Assembly (NCBI RefSeq): GCF_028288225.1
Contig: NZ_JAQBOC010000045.1
Span: 1 to 64,000 of the forward strand
Source: Mucilaginibacter sp.
Lineage (GTDB): Bacteria; Bacteroidota; Bacteroidia; Sphingobacteriales; Sphingobacteriaceae
Length of the DNA stretch: 64,000 nucleotides
Direction: 5' to 3'
The notes under the pieces are model-generated. The model was given only the letters and a program-made list of their open reading frames with translations. It did no database searches and had not been told where the DNA came from. Below, in pieces: positions 46,369-56,435 of the stretch. A program made the position numbers and the translations under genes. How positions within the stretch are numbered: position 1 is the first letter of the stretch; each line of letters opens with the position of its first letter.

Positions 46369-49300
46369 TTACATCTTCACAAAAGTAGTTTTCCCAACCA
46401 GGCTTTTATCGGTGTTATTTAGTACCTGTATAATGTAAGTGCCGGGTAAAAGTGTAGCAACATCATCCTGCCAGTTAGGTTGTGATGAGGTAGCTGATTT
46501 TACAATAGCACCTAAAACATTAACTATTTTAATAGCATATGATTGATTTGAAACTAATGAAGGTGTTTTACCTATGCTTTGCAAGCCTGATAAAAGAGTT
46601 GCCTGCGTATTATTTTTTATGGCTAAATTTATTGTATTGAGGGCGGGGTTAGGGTAAACGTTTATAGTATTAGCGGCTACCGTATTGTTGGCAGCCCCAT
46701 ATATTAGTGAAATGTTTTGAGAGTAGCTTATGGTGCCATTAAGATCCTCAACCTTTAAACGGTAGATATCCACAGTTTTTGCAGGGTTTTTATCCATAAA
46801 AGTATAAATAGCCTGGGTGCTTGATAAAAAGCCTCCCAATACATCAAATGTTACACCATTGTCGGTGCTTCTTTCAACAGTAAAGTTGGTGTAATTTTCT
46901 TCGTTTTCAGTTTTCCAGGCAATTTGTGCTCCTTCAGAAGCTTTTACGGCCGTGAAATTTAATAAATGTATATCTAACGATTTATTTTGCCTGATAACTA
47001 TAGAAAAACGGTCGCTTCCAATACTTGATGTATCGGCAAGATCAACATTGAAGATATAAGAATTATTATTGCGGAGATCTAAAGAATCTTTTTTGTATTT
47101 ATCCATCAGCCATACCTCGTATATTGGCGGAAGAGAGTCAATTAGAGTTCGTTGTAACGTAAATTGTCTTGATACGGCAGCCTGTACTTTTAATCTAATT
47201 ATCACAGGCGCCAGCTTTGGCAACGCTAAAAGGTTTATAGCTAATGGGATATTATCAGATGAAAAACTCGATAAGCCTTCAAGGGCTCCCATGCCCCCAA
47301 GATCCCGGGCATCTTCATATCCACTATATTTTGCAGATGCGCCTGATTTAAATGCTATTATAATATCATCGTAATTTGCGGAGTCTGCAAACATTTTTAG
47401 CCTAAGCAATTTAGCAATTTCCTGTTTTACAGGCTCGCCCATATATAAATTGCCGTTTGTTAATTGAGAGGTGGGAGACTTGGCTGTTTCATTAAATATT
47501 AATGAAGCGGTAGCGGTTGTACTTTTTACAAAAAATCCTTGCCCGCTTACTATTTTACCACTAAAGGTACCGGTATGAGAACTATAAGAGAAAGCATCAT
47601 ATTGGTTACTTACCGGGTTTAATACATATATGTTTGGGTCAATATTTGTTGCGACAATACCGCCGGCATTAACTTTATCCCAATCAATTGTGCATGCATA
47701 TGGGTTGCCTACCATATTAAATCCACGTATGGCAGTATTGTCTGCTGTAGAAGTATATCCTAAATATGAAGAGGTTGGGGTATACCAATTTTTTACAGTC
47801 ACTGATCCCTGGTTTAATTTACCAGTTGCAGTTAATGTTACATTTTCGGGTGCAATAAATGGATAGCCTGTTCTTGTTGACCAATTTGTGGCGGCACCCC
47901 TAAAGAAGAATAATATTCCGTTACCTATAGGTATATTATAAATACCTTGATCAGACGTGCCAATTGCTGTTGGCAAGTTGATATTAGTAATGCCAATGAA
48001 GTTGCCACTGGTAAAGGAAGTGTTGCTTGGAGCCCTGTTCTCGCGGTATAAATAGGTTGAAGGATTACCTGCACTGGTATTTCCGCCTGCCGCACCGGTA
48101 ATAAAAGCATTGGTGCTGCTGGAGGCTCCTGTCGTTTGCCCGGCAGTAGCGCCTACTATATAATTTAAACCATAAATGTAATTGCCGCTGACCTGGGTGC
48201 CTGTGTTAACAGCCGAAGAAATAATACGGTAATTACGCTCGACCCAGCGCTTTTTTAGGTTATCGTATGTGTTGCCTCCCTGGAAATATCTTTCGACGTT
48301 AAATGTGCCGGTTGCAGATGAGGTTGAGCTTATAGCTGCAATTGCTGCAGAACCCAAAGCATCAGATTGAAGAGTAAAGGTACCTGATGTATTGGTTACG
48401 GCTACAGTAGTTCCTGTTGGATATATTATAGAGGTTGAACCTAAATAAAATGTTCCGGTATTAGTAACAGCCGTGCTTTGGCCCGATAAAGTAATAATGC
48501 ATGACGAGCCTGATGTGCCCGCATAAAAAGTTCCTGAATTAGTAATAAAAGACTGAAATAAGTTAAGTGAAATTGTTGTGCCGGAATCTGCTTTAAAGGT
48601 TGCGGAGTTAGTAACCCCTTCGCCGTTACTGTTTGCAGTTATGGTTGTGCCACTTAACCACATGTTGCCGGGAGTGCCCGCATTTTGAATATATGTTGCG
48701 CCTCCCTGGAAGGCAAATGTGGAGCCATGGTCCCTGAATGTGCCAGTATTGTTTATGCGGTTAAACAGCGTGCCGCTATTATTAATATTAAATGTACAGG
48801 TTTTTGACGTAAAGGATGATGCTGCTCCGGTGTTGTAAACGGATGCGTTTGACCCGCCTAATGTAAAAGTACAGGAGGTTGCCTTAAACGTACCTGTATT
48901 ATTAATAAGACATGCCGGTGTGCTGCTGCCTGATAATGTAAATGTGGCACTTGTTCCACTAACGGTTCCGCTGTTAGCTAATGATGAATAATCACCTAAT
49001 TTTAATTGAGAGCCTGATAAGAAATTTAATGTTCCTGCATTTGTTAAAGTGCCCTGGTTTGTGGTAAAGTCTACAATGGCGGTTGAATTGAAATTTACTG
49101 TTACGCCTGATGTTACCGACATTGCCCCCTGGTACATAAAGCTGCATGTACCGGCAACAGATGCTGTACCCATTCCGCTAAGTGTAAGTACTACTGAAGC
49201 ACCGGATGGCTGTGCCATGCTTATGCCGTTGGTTACTGTAAGCTGAGGTGTGGTACCTGTAAATTGAATGTTTAAACCGCTAACCCCATAGTTGGTTGTT

Positions 49301-49533
49301 GCAAATGAAAATATTGTATGTGTGCCGTTATAAGTAATTGTTGCATTGCTTGTATTTATATACGCAACATCTGTTGTTCCGGTACTTCCCGGATACCCTG
49401 TGCCTGGCGACCAATTTGAATTTGTATTCCAATTACCACTTGTTCCGCCTACCCACGTATAGGTGGTTGCCCTTGAAACTTTGCTGAATATCAGAACTAT
49501 GAATATAAAGCAGAAAAGTAATTTTGTTTTCAA
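46369..49533 (-). CDS. Giant secreted protein with beta-helix-like repeats and T9SS sorting domain
   Basis: The 1054 residues have a signal peptide (cleavage near SRA, residue 22). A domain starting TYTWVGGTSGNWNTNSNW is followed by recurring [LIV]xN[TSA]GTF motifs (LTNAGTLNF, INNTGTFKA, INNTGTFRD, ITNSGTFYAG, VTNTGTFYLGS) spaced about 25-45 residues over roughly residues 155-395. This suggests a right-handed beta-helix. A large middle region follows, and the C-terminus NVYPNPALNTINL...GTYIIQVL...VKM is the type A T9SS sorting domain. It should be exported through type IX secretion and displayed or released. Function otherwise unknown. Confidence 0.82.
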   Translation of the reverse strand: MKTKLLFCFIFIVLIFSKVSRATTYTWVGGTSGNWNTNSNWSPGTGYPGSTGTTDVAYINTSNATITYNGTHTIFSFATTNYGVSGLNIQFTGTTPQLTVTNGISMAQPSGASVVLTLSGMGTASVAGTCSFMYQGAMSVTSGVTVNFNSTAIVDFTTNQGTLTNAGTLNFLSGSQLKLGDYSSLANSGTVSGTSATFTLSGSSTPACLINNTGTFKATSCTFTLGGSNASVYNTGAASSFTSKTCTFNINNSGTLFNRINNTGTFRDHGSTFAFQGGATYIQNAGTPGNMWLSGTTITANSNGEGVTNSATFKADSGTTISLNLFQSFITNSGTFYAGTSGSSCIITLSGQSTAVTNTGTFYLGSTSIIYPTGTTVAVTNTSGTFTLQSDALGSAAIAAISSTSSATGTFNVERYFQGGNTYDNLKKRWVERNYRIISSAVNTGTQVSGNYIYGLNYIVGATAGQTTGASSSTNAFITGAAGGNTSAGNPSTYLYRENRAPSNTSFTSGNFIGITNINLPTAIGTSDQGIYNIPIGNGILFFFRGAATNWSTRTGYPFIAPENVTLTATGKLNQGSVTVKNWYTPTSSYLGYTSTADNTAIRGFNMVGNPYACTIDWDKVNAGGIVATNIDPNIYVLNPVSNQYDAFSYSSHTGTFSGKIVSGQGFFVKSTTATASLIFNETAKSPTSQLTNGNLYMGEPVKQEIAKLLRLKMFADSANYDDIIIAFKSGASAKYSGYEDARDLGGMGALEGLSSFSSDNIPLAINLLALPKLAPVIIRLKVQAAVSRQFTLQRTLIDSLPPIYEVWLMDKYKKDSLDLRNNNSYIFNVDLADTSSIGSDRFSIVIRQNKSLDIHLLNFTAVKASEGAQIAWKTENEENYTNFTVERSTDNGVTFDVLGGFLSSTQAIYTFMDKNPAKTVDIYRLKVEDLNGTISYSQNISLIYGAANNTVAANTINVYPNPALNTINLAIKNNTQATLLSGLQSIGKTPSLVSNQSYAIKIVNVLGAIVKSATSSQPNWQDDVATLLPGTYIIQVLNNTDKSLVGKTTFVKM

Positions 49534-49988
49534 CAGCTTATAAATTAATAAGGTGATTAAAATAATATTTAGGTAATCAATATAATATTCACATTAATAG
49601 CTAATTATCAATATAACTAAGTTGTTTATTTGCTTGTTAACATTGATTATTAGGAAAACTTTAGGGGTTTAAGGTTTAATAATAATTAACTGGCGAAACC
49701 ACTTATACGTAATAATAATCAGTTAGTTACAAATATTCTTATTTATTGTATGTTTTATAAAAAGAGGTGTAGAAGCATTAAAATGCTGTTTATTGGGATT
49801 GAATTACAATGGTATTGGCATTTGAATCGAAATCATTCACAAGGATTAAAGTCAATTGGTTGATAAGCCATGTCAACCAATAAAAAACTACGAGATTTAA
49901 GTGAAAAACAAATTTTATATTGCGCCTTAAATACAGCAATTTGTTTTACCTGTATATTTAGTGTTTAAACCGGTACCACAAAAAATAC
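49534..49988. other. 455-bp divergent promoter region of the two T9SS cargo genes
   Basis: No gene. It must hold promoters for both neighbours. One inverted repeat is clear: ATTGGTTGA (49855-49863) and TCAACCAAT (49873-49881) with a 9-nt spacer, about 110 nt before the subtilase start, a plausible operator. TATATTGCGCC (49916-49926) lies about 65 nt before that start, as in the -7-like element at 42698. Confidence 0.5.
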
Positions 49989-52900
49989 ATGAATAAACTA
50001 TACGCAGCAGTTGCCCTCCTTTTTTTATTGCTGTGCTTTACCGATATCACCTTTGGTCAGCAAATTCCCGTTAATGAAACCAAAAAAAAGGAGCTGACTG
50101 ATCTTTCTGCCCAATCAAATAATACATTTGTTATCAACCATAATAATGCATTATTACTCGCTAAAAAAAATGGATGGGTAGTAAGGAGGAAGACAAAAAA
50201 AGGCGGACTAATTTCTTTGCAGGGTGTAAATAGTTTGGGCTTTCCTATTTATCTTAAAACTGATAATAATACTGCAGCCGCTGCAACTACCGGAACCAAC
50301 ACTGTGCAGCCTGGTGGTTCGGCAGGTTTAAATCTGTCAGGATCAAGTATTGCAATTAACAATAAATTAGCTATTTGGGACGGCGGATCAGTTTTCAAAG
50401 CACACCAGGAATTTGCTGGTAAAGTTATTACGCTGTATGACTCAAGCGGGGTAATTGACCATGCCACCCATGTATCGGGTACCATGATAGCCAAGGGGGT
50501 TTATGCCCCGGCTAAAGGTATGGCGTTCAATGCCGCTACTTTACAATCGTATGATTTTGATAATGATGTAGCAGAAATGAGTGCGGCAGCGCCAGGACTA
50601 TTGCTTTCAAACCACTCATATGGTGATGCTGCGGGATGGTATTTTAATGACCTTGAAAACCATTGGGAATGGTATGGTTTACCGGGTGACAGTGTTGATT
50701 ACAGTTTTGGCTTTTATGGCAGCAGAACGCAAGACTGGGATAAAATAGCTTATAATGCACCTTATTATTTAATAGTGGAATCGGCGGGTAATAGCCGTTC
50801 AGACACCGGGCCGGCTGTCGGCGAAGATTATTATGGATACCAAAGCAAATCCAATCAAACTTTGGTTAATAAGGGGCCGAGGCCAGCTGGCATAAGCAGC
50901 AATAATGGTTACGATATTATTGCAACAACAGGTAATGCCAAAAATGTATTAACAGTAGGAGCTGTAAACCCTTTGCCAAACGGCGCTGCCAGCAGTAAGG
51001 ATATAACCATTGCATATTTTAGCAGTTACGGGCCAACCGACGACGGTCGTATTAAACCTGATATAGTGGGTGATGGCCTGGACGTATTATCAACAGGCAG
51101 CGGCAGTAAAACTTCCTATCTCACGCTATCCGGAACTTCAATGGCTGCACCTAATATAACCGGTTCATTATATTTATTGCAGGAGTACTATACACAAAAA
51201 AACAGCGGTAAATTTATGCGTGCTGCCACACTCAAAGGGCTAGCCTGCCATACCGCCTTTGATGCAGGCAATGCGGGCCCCGACTATATTTATGGATGGG
51301 GTTTGCTTGATATGCGCAAGGCAGCACAAGCCATAACAGATGATGATAGCAAAAGCCTGATAAAGGAAAGCACATTGCAGCAAGGGCAAAAACAAACTTA
51401 TAATGTAATTGCATCGGGCAGTGGATCTTTGGCAGCAACCATATCATGGACAGACCCGGCGGGAACTCTTACCCTGGATGGAACGGTTAACAGCCGCACG
51501 CCAAAACTGGTAAACGACCTTGATATCAGGATAAGTGATAGTACAACAACTTTTAAACCATGGGTATTAGATCCGTTGAATCCATCCATTGCGGCAAAAA
51601 CGGGCGATAATATTTTAGATAATATTGAACAGATCTATATCCCGGGAGCTGTTGCAGGCAAAATGTACACTATTACAGTATCAAACAAAGGTACGCTGCA
51701 GGCAGGTGCACAAGATTTTTCACTTATAGTAACAGGAGTAGGAGGGAATACTTATTGCGTATCAAAGCCATTGTCAAATGCTGATTCACGTGTTAATAAT
51801 GTAACATTGGCAAACCTTAATTATACTGCGCCCGCAGGCTGTACCGGTTATTCGGACCATACCGATCTGACCGCTCAGCTGGAGCTTGGAAAAACATATT
51901 CGTTAAGTATTACCTTGGGTACCTGCGGCGCAAATTTTAACAAAGCAGCCAAAGTTTATATAGATTGGAACGGCAATGGTATTTTTGATGCGAATGAACT
52001 CATAGCAACATCGGGCATTATTAATGCAACGGGTACTTATACAACAAACATAAGCATACCCGCAACAGTGGTGCCTGATAATTTTAGCATAATGCGTGTA
52101 GTACTCACCGAAACAAATGATACATCGGCAATAAAACCATGTGGTACTTATGCAAAAGGTGAAACACAGGATTACAGGGTGCAATTTTTGCAAACAAGTA
52201 ACGATGCCGGAATAATTTCAATTGTTAATCCTGATTCGGCTGGCTCGTGCTCAGCAGCTACACAAATTACAGTAAGGCTTAAAAACTTTGGCAGACTGGC
52301 CATAAGCAATATTCCCGTTATAGTTACTATCACTGCTCCCGATAATTCGATCACTACTTTAACCCAAACCTATACCGGAACGCTGCAACCTTTGGAGCAG
52401 GAAGATTTTATCCTGAATAGCTCATTTGATGCAATTGCCGGATCAACGTATAAAATTGTTGCTGCTAGCAGCCTGGCCAATGACCCTGTTAGTGCCAACA
52501 ACCAGGTATCAGAAACAGTAACTATCAGTCCGCCGCCTGTAGCAACAGATCTTACAGCCTATTATTGCGAGGATAGCAAACAGTACCAGGGATCCGGCTC
52601 GGGAGACGGAGAGTTGTTATGGTATCAAAACATTAACGATGCTATACCTGTTGCGTATGGCTCACCTGCATTAATATCACAGGAACCGGTAAACAACACC
52701 TATTATGCAGGCCTTAATGATTTTACAGGAAGCGTTGGCCCTGCAACAAAAAATGCATTTACAGGTGGCGGCTATAACCAATTTTCGCCTTATGTTAGTG
52801 TAACCACGAAAATTCCGGTAATTATTGAAAGTGCCCGCTTATATATAGGTAACTCTGGAAAGATAACATTTAACGTTGCAGATGCGAGTGGCCGTACCGT

Positions 52901-53726
52901 ATCAAGCAGTACTATTAATGCCCTAGCCACCCGCACTAGTCCGCTTCCCGGGGCACAGCCTGATGATGCTAATGACCAGGGAGCTATTTATAACCTTAAC
53001 TTATTGCTGCCAGCGGCGGGAGATTATACCATTAATGTAGCATATGATAACACAGCAACCATATACCGTAATAACGCGGGTGTAACAGGTTATCCATTTA
53101 AGATAGGAAATATATTTAGTATTACCGGAAACAATGCCACCTCAGATACTGATACGGCAGCCTATAAAGGTTACTATTATTATTTGTATGATATTAAAGT
53201 AAAAAGCGCCGGATGTCCTTCAACAGTAAGACAGGCTGTAATGGTTTCTAAACCTGTAATAACTCAAAGCGGAACAATTTTAAGCTCAAGTATTGCAGCA
53301 AATAACCAGTGGTATTTAAATGGGAAAGCAATTGTTGGGGCAACCAATGCAACTTATAACCCGGCACAAAGCGGCAATTACAAGGTTGGGCTTCTGTTAG
53401 ATGATGGATGCATAGCACTATCTGACAATTATGTCTATATAATAACAGCCAATAACGCAGGCAATAATACTGACATAGGTTTGGTGTTATTTCCGGTGCC
53501 GGCAAGCAGCCAGTTAAACATTATTTTCGCTGCTAAAAACAGTGATGACCTAACCATTTCTCTTATAAACGTCGCTGGACAAATAGCATATAAAAGCCAG
53601 CAGACAATTGCAGCGGGAAATTTTAGTACCATAGCTGATGTAACAAACCTGCCACCCGGAAGCTATATTTTAAAGATCAGGATAGGGCAAAAGGCCTATA
53701 ATACGAAGGTAATTATTTTAAGGTAG
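49989..53726 (+). CDS. Subtilisin-family (S8) serine peptidase with T9SS sorting domain
   Basis: The 1245 residues include a signal peptide (about 1-24) and a propeptide-like segment. The S8 catalytic domain has Asp131 (IWDGG), His158 (DHATHVSG), oxyanion Asn268 (ESAGNS) and Ser384 (SGTSMAAP). Later domains comprise a jelly-roll-like region (TISWTDPAGTLTLDG), a GEVED domain (VYIDWNGNGIFD, KGETQDYRVQF), a CARDB-like domain, and repeats ending in a type A T9SS domain (LVLFPVPASSQLNI...KVIILR). The catalytic set is complete, so it should be an active extracellular protease. It ends next to an inverted word array. Confidence 0.93.
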   Translation: MNKLYAAVALLFLLLCFTDITFGQQIPVNETKKKELTDLSAQSNNTFVINHNNALLLAKKNGWVVRRKTKKGGLISLQGVNSLGFPIYLKTDNNTAAAATTGTNTVQPGGSAGLNLSGSSIAINNKLAIWDGGSVFKAHQEFAGKVITLYDSSGVIDHATHVSGTMIAKGVYAPAKGMAFNAATLQSYDFDNDVAEMSAAAPGLLLSNHSYGDAAGWYFNDLENHWEWYGLPGDSVDYSFGFYGSRTQDWDKIAYNAPYYLIVESAGNSRSDTGPAVGEDYYGYQSKSNQTLVNKGPRPAGISSNNGYDIIATTGNAKNVLTVGAVNPLPNGAASSKDITIAYFSSYGPTDDGRIKPDIVGDGLDVLSTGSGSKTSYLTLSGTSMAAPNITGSLYLLQEYYTQKNSGKFMRAATLKGLACHTAFDAGNAGPDYIYGWGLLDMRKAAQAITDDDSKSLIKESTLQQGQKQTYNVIASGSGSLAATISWTDPAGTLTLDGTVNSRTPKLVNDLDIRISDSTTTFKPWVLDPLNPSIAAKTGDNILDNIEQIYIPGAVAGKMYTITVSNKGTLQAGAQDFSLIVTGVGGNTYCVSKPLSNADSRVNNVTLANLNYTAPAGCTGYSDHTDLTAQLELGKTYSLSITLGTCGANFNKAAKVYIDWNGNGIFDANELIATSGIINATGTYTTNISIPATVVPDNFSIMRVVLTETNDTSAIKPCGTYAKGETQDYRVQFLQTSNDAGIISIVNPDSAGSCSAATQITVRLKNFGRLAISNIPVIVTITAPDNSITTLTQTYTGTLQPLEQEDFILNSSFDAIAGSTYKIVAASSLANDPVSANNQVSETVTISPPPVATDLTAYYCEDSKQYQGSGSGDGELLWYQNINDAIPVAYGSPALISQEPVNNTYYAGLNDFTGSVGPATKNAFTGGGYNQFSPYVSVTTKIPVIIESARLYIGNSGKITFNVADASGRTVSSSTINALATRTSPLPGAQPDDANDQGAIYNLNLLLPAAGDYTINVAYDNTATIYRNNAGVTGYPFKIGNIFSITGNNATSDTDTAAYKGYYYYLYDIKVKSAGCPSTVRQAVMVSKPVITQSGTILSSSIAANNQWYLNGKAIVGATNATYNPAQSGNYKVGLLLDDGCIALSDNYVYIITANNAGNNTDIGLVLFPVPASSQLNIIFAAKNSDDLTISLINVAGQIAYKSQQTIAAGNFSTIADVTNLPPGSYILKIRIGQKAYNTKVIILR

Positions 53727-53727
53727 G

Positions 53728-53803
53728 GGAAGGCAGAAAGCTAAAAGCTTAAAGCAGAAGGCTATTAAAAAGCTTTGGACTTTAAGCTTTCTGCTTTTAG
53801 CTT
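53728..53803. repeat. Inverted word array (AAGC/TTTAAGC/AGAAAGC words) between convergent genes
   Basis: AAGCTAAAAGC (53738-53748) pairs perfectly with GCTTTTAGCTT (53793-53803). Inside, the arms have the same words in permuted order: TTAAAGC then AGAAGG on the left, while the reverse complement of the right reads AGAAAGC then TTAAAG. The right arm overlaps the stop codon of the barrel gene. Confidence 0.85.
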
Positions 53804-54296
53804 AAAAAGTATACTTTATACCTAATCCTGGTGCAATATCAAAAAATGGCCCAGTAGCCAGCTCAGCACGTGGGTTAAGATCAAGGCTGACTGCAATTGG
53901 CGATTGCGGTATCACATACTCTAACCCTAAAACACCATCAACACCCAGCAGTATATGGCTGTTATTATAGTATTCATCATCACCGTTAAATCTGCGGTAA
54001 AGGCCGCTGCCAATAGCGCCAATATGTGCCCCGGCACCATAATAAAATTTAAGTTCCTTCACCCCAAAAGCTACCTGGTGTACCTCGTATAAACCAGTGA
54101 TAACCACACCGTGCGACCTGAAGCCTAACAGCCCTTCAAGGGCTACATCATTAGTGGTAAAATATTTAGCGGAAATACCATTTTCATAGCCGCCGAACTT
54201 TAAACCAACGGCGGTTTTGTAATCCTGTGCGTTTGAACGTTTGCAGATCAGTAAAAATGAAGCTAAAATAAATGAGCAGATAAGTAATTTTTTCAT
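53802..54296 (-). CDS. Small outer-membrane beta-barrel protein
   Basis: This 164-residue protein has a signal peptide (about 1-23, cleavage after SNAQ) and a run of alternating strands (TAVGLKFGGYENGISAKYF, LEGLLGFR, KFYYGAGAHIGAIGSG, LLGVDGVLGLEYV) ending with GLGIKYTF, an aromatic final residue. It is typical of small Bacteroidota barrels. No ligand can be proposed. It is convergent with the subtilase gene and divergent from gamma-glutamyltransferase. Confidence 0.82.
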   Translation of the reverse strand: MKKLLICSFILASFLLICKRSNAQDYKTAVGLKFGGYENGISAKYFTTNDVALEGLLGFRSHGVVITGLYEVHQVAFGVKELKFYYGAGAHIGAIGSGLYRRFNGDDEYYNNSHILLGVDGVLGLEYVIPQSPIAVSLDLNPRAELATGPFFDIAPGLGIKYTF

Positions 54297-54628
54297 TCGA
54301 TAAATTATTTGTCAAGGTTAATGAAGTTATTTATTCAAATTCATACCTGAATAATATTTTCATATATGTAAAAGCTAATAAACGGCAGAATTAATGTTTT
54401 ATTGGTGTTTTGCTAAAGCGGTGGTTGCCCTAAGTTAACAACCGGTTGGTTTTCAAGTAAAAATAATTGAGATATATTTACCTCAATTATATAAATAATA
54501 TATTTTGAGTGGATAGCTTCAATATGTGGAAGGTAAAGCCAAATCATATTATCATCCTAAATAAACCTGGATCTTCATTTTTTAAATCTAAATATGATAA
54601 ATTAGTCCGATTAATTTCCGCGGATACT

Positions 54629-56338
54629 ATGCACTACCAACTCAACTTAAAACAAACAACCTTACTCTTGTTTTCAATTGTTTTTTTACAGAACACGTTT
54701 GCACAGGATCAACCGGTAAAAAGCCCGGATAGTTTATATCATAACGGAATGGTAGTTTGTGCTACACCCGATGCTTCGAAAGTTGGCCTGGAGATCCTAA
54801 AAAAAGGAGGTAATGCGGTTGATGCGGCTGTTGCGGTGCAATTTGCACTGGCGGTAACCCATCCTGAGGCAGGGAATATTGGTGGAGGTGGTTTTATGGT
54901 CTACCGGTCGGCAAAGGGGAAAACTAATACACTTGATTTTCGGGAGAAGGCGCCTGCAGCGGCCAGCGCAAACATGTACCTTGACAGCGCCGGAAACGTA
55001 ATACCTGATATGAGTATTTTAACCCACCAGGCATCCGGTATACCCGGGTCTGTTGATGGCATGGTTAAAGCATATCGAAAATATGGAAAACTAAAATGGG
55101 AAGAACTTGTACAGCCGGCAATTGACATGGCACATACCGGATTTAAAATATCAAAGCGCCTTGCCGGGGATCTTAACTGGGGCAGTGGCCAGTTTAAAAA
55201 ATTAAACCCGGGTAAAACCTATTTATTGAAAGATAGTGTTTGGAAGGAAGGCGACCTGCTGGTACAGGAGGACCTTGCAAAAACGCTCGAGCTGATCCGT
55301 GATAAGGGAAGAAAAGGCTTTTATAAAGGTAAGGTTGCAGATGAACTGGTTGAGGAAATGAAGAGCGGCCAGGGTATCATAACAAAAAAAGATCTTAAAA
55401 AATATCATTCCGTTTGGCGCAAAGCTATTACCGGCAAGTATAAAGGCTATAAAATTATTACTATGCCACCGCCATCAAGCGGGGGGATCGCCTTATTGCA
55501 ATTACTGAATTCGGTTGAAAATTACCCATTGCACCGGTGGGGCTATAACCAGGATTCAACCGTTCAGCTGATAGTTGAAGCAGAGCGCAGGGTATATGCC
55601 GACCGTTCAAAATATTTGGGTGATCCTGATTTTTATAAAGTTCCTGTAGATAGCTTGCTAAAGCCGGCCTACATTGAAGATCGCATGAAGAACTTTAGCT
55701 GGGATGCCGCTACCCCAAGCAGTACCATCCAGCCAGGTTCATTCGCGGGTTATGAAAGCGACCAAACTACCCACTATTCTATTATTGACCGTGAAGGTAA
55801 TTCTGTAGCGATAACTACAACGCTGAACGGATCATTCGGCTCGAAGATCTTTGTCGCAGGTGCGGGATTTTTGTTAAATAATGAGATGGATGACTTTAGT
55901 TCGAAGCCGGGAGTGCCAAATATGTTCGGACTTATTGGTGGAAAGGCAAACAGCATACAGCCGGGTAAACGGATGCTATCGTCAATGACGCCTACTATTA
56001 TTGAAAAAGATGGAAAACTGTTTATGGTTGTTGGCACACCGGGCGGATCAACCATTATTACTTCGGTATTTCAAACTATTTTAAATGTGATAGAGTTTGA
56101 CCAGGACATGCAGCAGGCAGTTAGCTCAAAACGTTTTCATCATCAATGGCTGCCAGACCAGGTGAATATTGAAAAAGGTGCCTTTGATGATATCACAATT
56201 GAGAAATTACAGCAAAAAGGCTATAAAATAATTAGTGGGGGAGCAAGTGGCAGGGTTGATGCAATTTTAGTAACAAAAGACGGTTATTACCAGGGCGGCG
56301 CCGACCCGAGAGGGGATGACAGTAAGATGGGGTGGTAG
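54629..56338 (+). CDS. ggt: Gamma-glutamyltransferase
   Basis: From ATG 54629 the product has 569 residues with a signal peptide (LLLFSIVFLQNTFAQ). An earlier ATG at 54509 adds 40 residues that are not like a signal peptide, so the later start is preferred. The autoprocessing nucleophile is Thr380 in ESDQTTHYS, with the GNIGGGGFM motif near 82-90, and the C-terminal PGGSTIIT segment of the small subunit. The proenzyme cleaves itself and transfers or hydrolyses gamma-glutamyl groups of glutathione in the periplasm. The preceding 332 nt hold no gene and no strong promoter match. Confidence 0.95.
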   Translation: MHYQLNLKQTTLLLFSIVFLQNTFAQDQPVKSPDSLYHNGMVVCATPDASKVGLEILKKGGNAVDAAVAVQFALAVTHPEAGNIGGGGFMVYRSAKGKTNTLDFREKAPAAASANMYLDSAGNVIPDMSILTHQASGIPGSVDGMVKAYRKYGKLKWEELVQPAIDMAHTGFKISKRLAGDLNWGSGQFKKLNPGKTYLLKDSVWKEGDLLVQEDLAKTLELIRDKGRKGFYKGKVADELVEEMKSGQGIITKKDLKKYHSVWRKAITGKYKGYKIITMPPPSSGGIALLQLLNSVENYPLHRWGYNQDSTVQLIVEAERRVYADRSKYLGDPDFYKVPVDSLLKPAYIEDRMKNFSWDAATPSSTIQPGSFAGYESDQTTHYSIIDREGNSVAITTTLNGSFGSKIFVAGAGFLLNNEMDDFSSKPGVPNMFGLIGGKANSIQPGKRMLSSMTPTIIEKDGKLFMVVGTPGGSTIITSVFQTILNVIEFDQDMQQAVSSKRFHHQWLPDQVNIEKGAFDDITIEKLQQKGYKIISGGASGRVDAILVTKDGYYQGGADPRGDDSKMGW

Positions 56339-56433
56339 GTGATGGACCATAGTCGATGGACCATGGTAGAAAAGTTAATTTATATCCCTGTATTAAGTAA
56401 AAACAAACCATGGTCTATCGACCATTGACCAGA
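56339..56433. repeat. Inverted word array (CCATGGTCTATCGACC type) abutting the MarR start
   Basis: AGTCGATGGACCATGGT (56351-56367) and ACCATGGTCTATCGACC (56407-56423) match as reverse complements at 15 of 17 positions. The array begins just after the ggt stop and ends a few bases before the MarR ATG. The same vocabulary is used at 60900-61005. Confidence 0.85.
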
Positions 56434-56435
56434 AT

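Noticed and set aside
54509..54628. 40-residue N-terminal extension of gamma-glutamyltransferase
   Set aside because: The extension is polar and basic and precedes a complete signal peptide, so the start at 54629 was preferred.
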